Below, in pieces: positions 58,901 to 64,000 of a DNA stretch of 64,000 nucleotides (its first letter is position 1; each line of letters starts with the position of its first letter). Where the stretch lies: positions 17,778,312 to 17,842,311 of the forward strand of contig NC_036459.1 in NCBI RefSeq assembly GCF_002775205.1, read 5' to 3'. The notes under the pieces are model-generated. The model saw only the letters and a program-made list of their open reading frames with translations. It did not search any database and was not told the DNA's origin. This DNA comes from Xiphophorus maculatus. Its lineage: Eukaryota; Chordata; Actinopteri; Cyprinodontiformes; Poeciliidae. The position numbers and the translations under genes were made by a program.

Positions 58901-61900
58901 AAACAAACACGTCGTCCCCATGTATCGGCATCAAACACCTGGCGTCTAAAAATACCTGAGCATGAAGTGCTGTTGCCATGACGGTCAGAAAGCCGTACCT
59001 CGTCTGTTCTACAGATGATCGAGAACCAGGACGAGCTGAGGAGCGTCCTGGAGAAGAACCGTGAGCAGGCCAAGCAGATCAAACTTCTGAAGTCTGGAAA
59101 CGTCTGCAAGCAGGATGGAGGTCCCACTGAAACGGACACTCAGCTGGAGGAAGCACAGGGAAGTGTGAGTATACCACACACACACTATCTACACACACTT
59201 TCTACAGACAGGCAAGCTGCCTAACAGTTCTGTCCTCTTCCTGCTGGTTCTAGTGCAGGCTGTGAGGGAGAGGATAGAGGGGACTAGCAAATAATCTAAC
59301 ACTAAAGAATGGGCAGACAAAGAATAGAAAAGTAGAGCAGCTAAAGAACTGAACTAGAGTCAACCTGTCAGGTTCTACTCACGTCAAGTGTCAAAGATTC
59401 TCATAGAAAATCAGATGAGGGCTCGCTTTGCTCACAAAACATATTAAAGTTCTGTTTCCCGTTTGCAACAGATGACCGCTTTAAGTGAGGAGCTGAGGCA
59501 AACCCAGGCAGAAAAAGACGGACTGCTCTCCCAGAGCGCAGCCACTCAGACCACAGAGGAGCTGGAGGAGCTGCAAGGCAGACTGGCTGCTCTTACCGAG
59601 GAGAGAGAGGAGCTGCTGCACGCAGCGGAGAGGCTGAGAGGGGAGAAGGAGGAGCTCCGAGCACAGCTGGAGGAGAAGACCCACATGGTAAAAACTCTCG
59701 GAAGCAGCCCAACTGCAACAAACGTCATTTATGTGTGGAATAATCCTTCATTTGACTGAAACCTGGTGCCACCCAAAGCCTCAGTGGTTCTCATAGATCC
59801 TGTTCTCTTGTAGATGCAGTGCGAGATGCAGCAGCAGCAGCTCCTCTCTGAAGCGAATCCACTGAAAGACAAGCAGGTTCAACTTCATGCTGCTTTATCT
59901 TCTGTCTGGTTACGTCTGCTTTTCTCCTGTTCTTCAACCCAAACGGTTTCCTGTCTGTTCTGGGCTCCAGATCCAGCAGCTGGAGGAGCTGGAGCGTCTG
60001 AGGTCTGTTCTTCAGGAGAAGGAGAAGCTGGTGAGCCGTTTCTCAGACACACACTGTGGTTTTCACCCACTGAAAGCAGGCGGCAGTCTGAGGGAGACTG
60101 CTGAGCCTGACGTTGAACCATTTGTTCTCCGATTCAGATGCTTGAGAAGCAGGAGGAGCTCCAGGTGCTGAAGGAGAGCAGGGAGAGGATGGAGGAAGAT
60201 ATGATGGAGCTGAAGAGTCAGCTGGTAGAGATGCAGAGCAGCAGCTGCAACACACACAAGCAGGTACAACAGAGGAGAGCACTAAACAGTTAGTTTAGCT
60301 CCTGAATATCTTGATCTATAAAAAAGGCCATGTTCTCCCTTCATTTCTCCTTCTTGCCAAGTTTGCTGAGGAGCTGGAGTGTGTGAAAGCAGAGAGGGAG
60401 GTTCTGCTGGCCCAGAGGGACGCTGTGAGCCAGCGGTTTGAGGAGGAGCTGGAGAAGCTGCAGAGCTCCCTGGATACCGTCGGTCAGGAGAGGGAGGAGC
60501 TGCAGGAGGAGCTGAGACAGAAGCAGGAAGCTGAGATGCAGCTGCAGAGAAGAACGGAGATGTTGGAGGCTGAGGTTTGATCATAGAGAAATTCTGTTCC
60601 CAACTCTGCAGCCCTCAGTAAAATGTCTTTGTTTTTGGTTTTTAGTTCTACAAGACACCATAATTATATTTAAAAAATATATAACAGACAAGTTTATTTA
60701 TTCTGTTGACCAGTGTTATTGGTTTCATAATTTTGGGGTTTTAAATATCAGCTAGTTCCTCTGTCTAGTTAAAGTTTCAGCGTGGTGCGTTTTATTTCCC
60801 CATCTTGACTTTGCAGAAAAGCTTAACGGCAACAAACAGAACAGACGCCGTCGACTCTGTGACTCGAGTCTCGTTTACCGATACCAGCTGCTGATGTCGT
60901 CATTCTTTAGTGCATCTCAAACATCCAGCACACTGTATCTATATGAGGGTTTTAGTGCAAACGGAATAAAACGCAAGCTGTGTATAACTGCCAGTGGCGG
61001 CCATCTTGTTCACCGTCTCTGTATGAACAGGTCAGGGAGCTGAACGCGTTTGTACAGAATGTTACTGAGCAGAAGAGGCAGCAGGAGCAGCAACTGCAGC
61101 AACTTGGACAAAAGGTGAGCTTCATTCCTGCTCTCAGTTCTCACTGAAGGTTTTAGTGGGAACTCATTCAATCGTTTTGCTTTTCTTTGAAGGCTTCCTC
61201 AACAGAAGAACTTCTGAATGCTCTGCAGTATGACTTGCGCCAACAAAGAAACGTGAACTCTGAGCTGAAGAAAGCGAGTGAAGAGGAGAAACGTTCTTTG
61301 GAGCAGAAGGTTAAAGTCGGGCTTTGTTTTCATCTCTCCTCCAGAGCTGTTCGGCTCCACTAACCCCCCTCCGCCCTTTTTTTTTGCTTTACTTTTCTGT
61401 TACAGATAACAGAATTATGTAACAACTTGGAAAGTGTTGAAGCAGAGAGAGACTTTCATCTGTCAGACAAAGAGGAGAACCTGCAGAAGCACAAAGAAGA
61501 GATGGAGAAGCTGCAGCTCAGCGTGACGGCTCTGAGTCAGAAGAGCGATCTGCTGCAGGAGGAGAAGGAGCAGCTCGAGGCGCAGCTGCAGCACAACATC
61601 AACATGGTATGTAGTCCTTTCCTCTAGAGCTGCTGCCATCCTGCAGCTTTTAGATTCATTCCTTCTCTGACACACTTGGATCAAACCTTTTGACTCTGGC
61701 ACTTTCAGAGCAGAAATGCATCTGAAAGTTGTTGGTATGGCAGCTCTGGAGGACTCCTGATCTTAAAGGAACGACTAGTGGGCTTTAGGGAATACCTACA
61801 CTAACTGACCTGTGACCTCTGATTGTAGGCGTCAGCCTACCAGGAGAAGATCACCCAGCAGGAGCTGCTGATGACGCAGAAGCAAACGGAAAAAGACGAA

Positions 61901-63946
61901 CAAGAAGCAACATTTCAGCAAAAAGTATTTTTTTTTTCCCAGTCATTTTCTTCTCTTCCAGTTTTAGGCTTTCGGTCAGTTCAGCTGAACTGCTTTAGTC
62001 TCGTGTTGGGAAAGAACTGTGGAAGCCAAAAATGTTGTCCCAACCTCACACGGTGGCATCGGTATTGCTGGGAATCAGAATTCTGGTTGATGTTTGGTTT
62101 ATGTAATTAATTGTTCCATTTGTTACTAATAAAATGTAAGCCCTTTAGTTTAATTGGGGCATTGGTCATAAGCCAAACAAAGTTTCACGTTCAGGAATGA
62201 ATTCAGACGATCAGCAGGAAAAACTCTTCACACGACAAGGAGTGATCACTGACACTCTGCTTTCTAATCATGTAGTAATTGATCAGAGGTTTTGTGGGAT
62301 TTTTAAATTTATTATTATTTTTTTACCGTTGACTGATAAGAGCGACAGTGAACGCCTCATTGATCAGCCGGTACAGCGCTGAACTGTTCAGTCACTTGGA
62401 GAACTCGCTGTTCGTTACGCCCACTAGTGGCGAACTGCTGCAACTACAGCTTAATGCCTCCATCAGTCCCAATAGAAGTGCAGCTTGGAAATAATTTTTA
62501 TCTAAATAGGCTGGTTCTGTTCTGGGGACGGCTGTGGAACGTCTGGAGACGATGAGGCAAAGAAGGATTCTTCGTAAAATCAAGAAATTGATGGCCAACC
62601 CTGACTATCGCCTTCATGAGCCTATTGGGGAAAACGGTGTTTTTGACCAGAGGCTTCTTCAGATTCACTGTAACACAGACTGCTACAGGAGCTCTTTCCC
62701 GCCAACAGCCATCACCGTCTATGATAACTTTAAAGGATCTGAATTTTAATGATTTACAACATTTAATTCCCTTCTGTATCAAAAAAGTATTTTTGAATTT
62801 AGCTTATCGCAAACTGTATCCTAATGACCTTAGCAAACACACAGTATGTTTACTTTTGCGCGTTAGGATGAAGTAATTCTTGAGCGTTTAAGCTTCTCCA
62901 GTCCAGCCTGGTGGTTTCTGAGCTCTGCTTGTGTTCTGCTGACAGTGGCAGAACCTGCAGAAGGAGCTGCAGCTGCAGAGGGAGGGAAGAGCTCAGTCTG
63001 AAGCCCAGCGCGACGCCTCCCAGCAGGTTTGTGCAAACAATCACATTCTTTTACTTTTTTAAAATTCCCAGCACCTTTACTACTTGTTTTTCAGTCCCAG
63101 CTGTGCTTTTGGTCGTTACAGGAAAATCATTTGTGGAAAAAGTTCTGGTGTTTGGCTCTTCAAACCAAACTTTAGTCATCTTTATTTATCTTTATATTTT
63201 CAGCTGCTCAATGAAGCAAACGTGTCTCTGTCAGCCCTGAGACAGCAGCTGAACAACCTGGAGCAGAAGCCCAATGCACTCTGGGAGACTCTGTCACACC
63301 TGCAGGACTCTGCTGATCATCTTGATGTAATTCATGTTTAGGTTTGATTTATGTAGAGGCAATCCGGCCGATCATCATTTGATGCTAGATGATGATATTT
63401 TCTGACTCTTATGTTCCTAAAACCACAAAAATGTGTCATTTTAGGCAACCTTTGGAAAATTCCAACAGTTTAGAGAAATGTGCACAAAGACGGCCTCTGA
63501 AACCCCGGAGAACGTTCTGAAAGTCCAGAGTTTCCTGAAGCTTTCTGACCTGAAGGACCTTCCAAAGTCCAGGCTGGCTGTCTTCGGTGACGTTTGTGAG
63601 CTGGGATTTCAAACCTGCAGCAGTTTCACAAAGACTCTTGTACTTATTACTCTTGTTCCTGTTTTCTAGAAGCAATTAAAAAAAATGTTGACCACTTCCA
63701 CTGGAAACTGAACATTTCTGCTCTTCTGATTGTTAGGAACAGCTCACGGTGCATCCACGTGTTTATATGAAAACATTTGAGCTGCTGGTGAATATAGACC
63801 TGGCTGTTTTTGAGGAGAGACGGCTGCAGGACTTGCTGACGTCCAGAGTTGACGCGCCTAAGTTTTCCCTCAACATCGAGGATTTCCACTCCCGGTGGAA
63901 TCAGAGGCTCTCTAAGCTTCTGGACAAACGTCGGCTCTACCAGCAG
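48391..63946 (+). CDS. cenpe: Centromere-associated kinesin CENP-E, N-terminal ~1,689 residues (partial at right edge)
   Basis: Plus-end-directed kinesin-7 motor that carries chromosomes to the metaphase plate. Exons: 48391-48443, 50016-50122, 50211-50300, 50439-50557, 50673-50792, 50894-50975, 51057-51124, 51202-51276, 51373-51424, 51553-51640, 52852-52981, 53118-53237, 53351-53503, 53883-54205, 54796-55219, 55417-55473, 55853-56020, 56162-56236, 57429-57576, 57653-57786, 57871-58071, 58488-58694, 58761-58898, 59015-59164, 59472-59687, 59814-59876, 59971-60030, 60138-60263, 60362-60574, 61031-61114, 61193-61309, 61406-61606, 61829-61924, 62946-63026, 63204-63326, 63445-63639, 63737-63946. 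The motor covers residues 1 to about 335: [15 protein letters not shown]-loop GQTSSGKT (90-97), switch I SSRSH (204-208), switch II DLAGSE (242-247), and the CENP-E-typical [12 protein letters not shown]. Exon 14 has the family basic motif RRVTWGGK. The rest is long Glu/Gln/Leu heptad coiled coil, mostly in phase-0 exons. The last exon seen ([16 protein letters not shown]) resembles the region before the kinetochore-binding domain, which must lie beyond the window. Confidence 0.97.
48841..49066. mobile_element. hAT-type MITE with perfect 8 bp target duplication
   Basis: A 226 bp element with near-perfect ends caggggtgtcaaactccagt ... actggagtttgacacctgtg, flanked by acatatag at 48833-48840 and 49067-49074. 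The internal words tgcaacttttagatg and aggtcattagca are shared with the MITE at 2876. It lies in CENPE intron 1. No ORF, so it was mobilised in trans. Confidence 0.95.
49523..49935 (+). mobile_element. Sleeping Beauty-class Tc1 element, 5' part only
   Basis: The left end agttgaaattggaagttta is the Sleeping Beauty-type terminal repeat with few changes. At 49832 onward the sequence translates to pieces of the Tc1 transposase N-terminus (MRKS, then [15 protein letters not shown]), corresponding to the paired-like DNA-binding domain, with an in-frame stop after MRKS. The catalytic part and right end are absent. A dead remnant in CENPE intron 1. Confidence 0.8.
51641..52851. mobile_element. CENPE intron 10 with a retroposon 3' tail
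   Basis: At about 52355-52510 the sequence reads actttattgatcccaaaggaag, gtgatggctgttggcaggaa, gtagcagtctgtgttacag and gaagaagcctctgactga. This is a frequent fish dispersed repeat, likely the 3' tail of a non-LTR retrotransposon. The rest of the intron shows no gene. Confidence 0.45.
55738..55754. repeat. Poly-G run in CENPE intron 16
   Basis: About 17 consecutive G residues. Its length is unreliable in sequencing and it creates a spurious glycine-rich ORF. Confidence 0.9.
56659..57240 (+). mobile_element. Degraded non-LTR retrotransposon ORF2 fragment in CENPE intron 18
   Basis: The sequence translates, with frame changes, to features of the linker between endonuclease and reverse transcriptase in L2/Rex/Jockey-like LINEs: [14 protein letters not shown], then NQKPWMN, then at about 57172 [14 protein letters not shown]. 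Several stops and frameshifts make it inactive. A perfect 19 bp hairpin lies at 57085-57130. The minus-strand frames over this region are shadows. Confidence 0.7.
61620..61760. mobile_element. Degenerate copy of the hAT MITE family in CENPE intron 32
   Basis: The words agctgctgccatcctgcagcttttagattcat, ctctgacacacttggatcaaacc and gcagctctggaggactcctg follow the order of the MITEs at 2876 and 48841 but with many changes. No target duplication is recognisable, so this is an older insertion. Confidence 0.45.
61925..62945. other. CENPE intron 33, no gene seen
   Basis: A 1 kb intron. The segment at about 62370-62500 (gttcgttacgcccactagtggcgaac) looks repetitive. Open frames at 62498-62782 and 62534-62749 overlap antisense and have no splice or family support. 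Confidence 0.4.
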
Positions 63947-64000
63947 GTAAGATCTGCTCCTCTAATTAACCCGTTTAGGCTTATTTATAAAGTGAACATG

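Overview
The window is vertebrate nuclear DNA, almost certainly from a spiny-rayed teleost fish. The genes are intron-rich with GT/AG junctions, the introns are AT-rich, and the dispersed repeats are of fish type (Sleeping Beauty/Tc1 relics, hAT MITEs, LINE tails, GATA and CA arrays). I rebuilt five protein-coding genes exon by exon; in every one the reading frame stays open and the intron phases close. I cannot name the species.

Layout. Positions 45-8303 (minus) hold a complete 14-coding-exon CMAH gene (CMP-Neu5Ac hydroxylase, 595 codons). 8.3-13.7 kb is its 5' intron/UTR plus repeats and one unidentified open exon-like stretch. 13699-20914 (minus) and 27703-37955 (plus) are two complete 16-exon paralogues placed head to head. 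They encode plexin-like receptors (signal peptide, sema domain, PSI and IPT modules, one membrane span, very short tail) of 948 and 894 residues, with no intracellular plexin GAP domain. The 6.8 kb between them is repeat-rich and includes a retroviral-type LTR fragment with a proline-tRNA primer site. 40068-47863 (minus) is a complete DDX51 RNA helicase gene (657 residues). 48391 onward (plus) is CENPE, the kinetochore kinesin; 37 exons (1,689 codons) lie inside and the gene runs off the right edge. DDX51 and CENPE share a 527 bp divergent promoter.

The flanking genes are housekeeping or metabolic: sialic acid modification, ribosome biogenesis and chromosome congression. The unusual part is the receptor pair. 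Both copies keep an arginine a few residues inside the membrane span and end 7-11 residues past the last shared cysteine. This is the architecture of receptors that signal through a charged adaptor, or of decoys, and not of a plexin. Their membrane-distal sema region has diverged, while other blocks, including a whole 78 bp intron, are nearly identical, which points to gene conversion between the inverted copies. The promoter of the minus-strand copy contains an IRF-type element. I regard this pair as the best candidate for an undescribed system; the immune role is inference.
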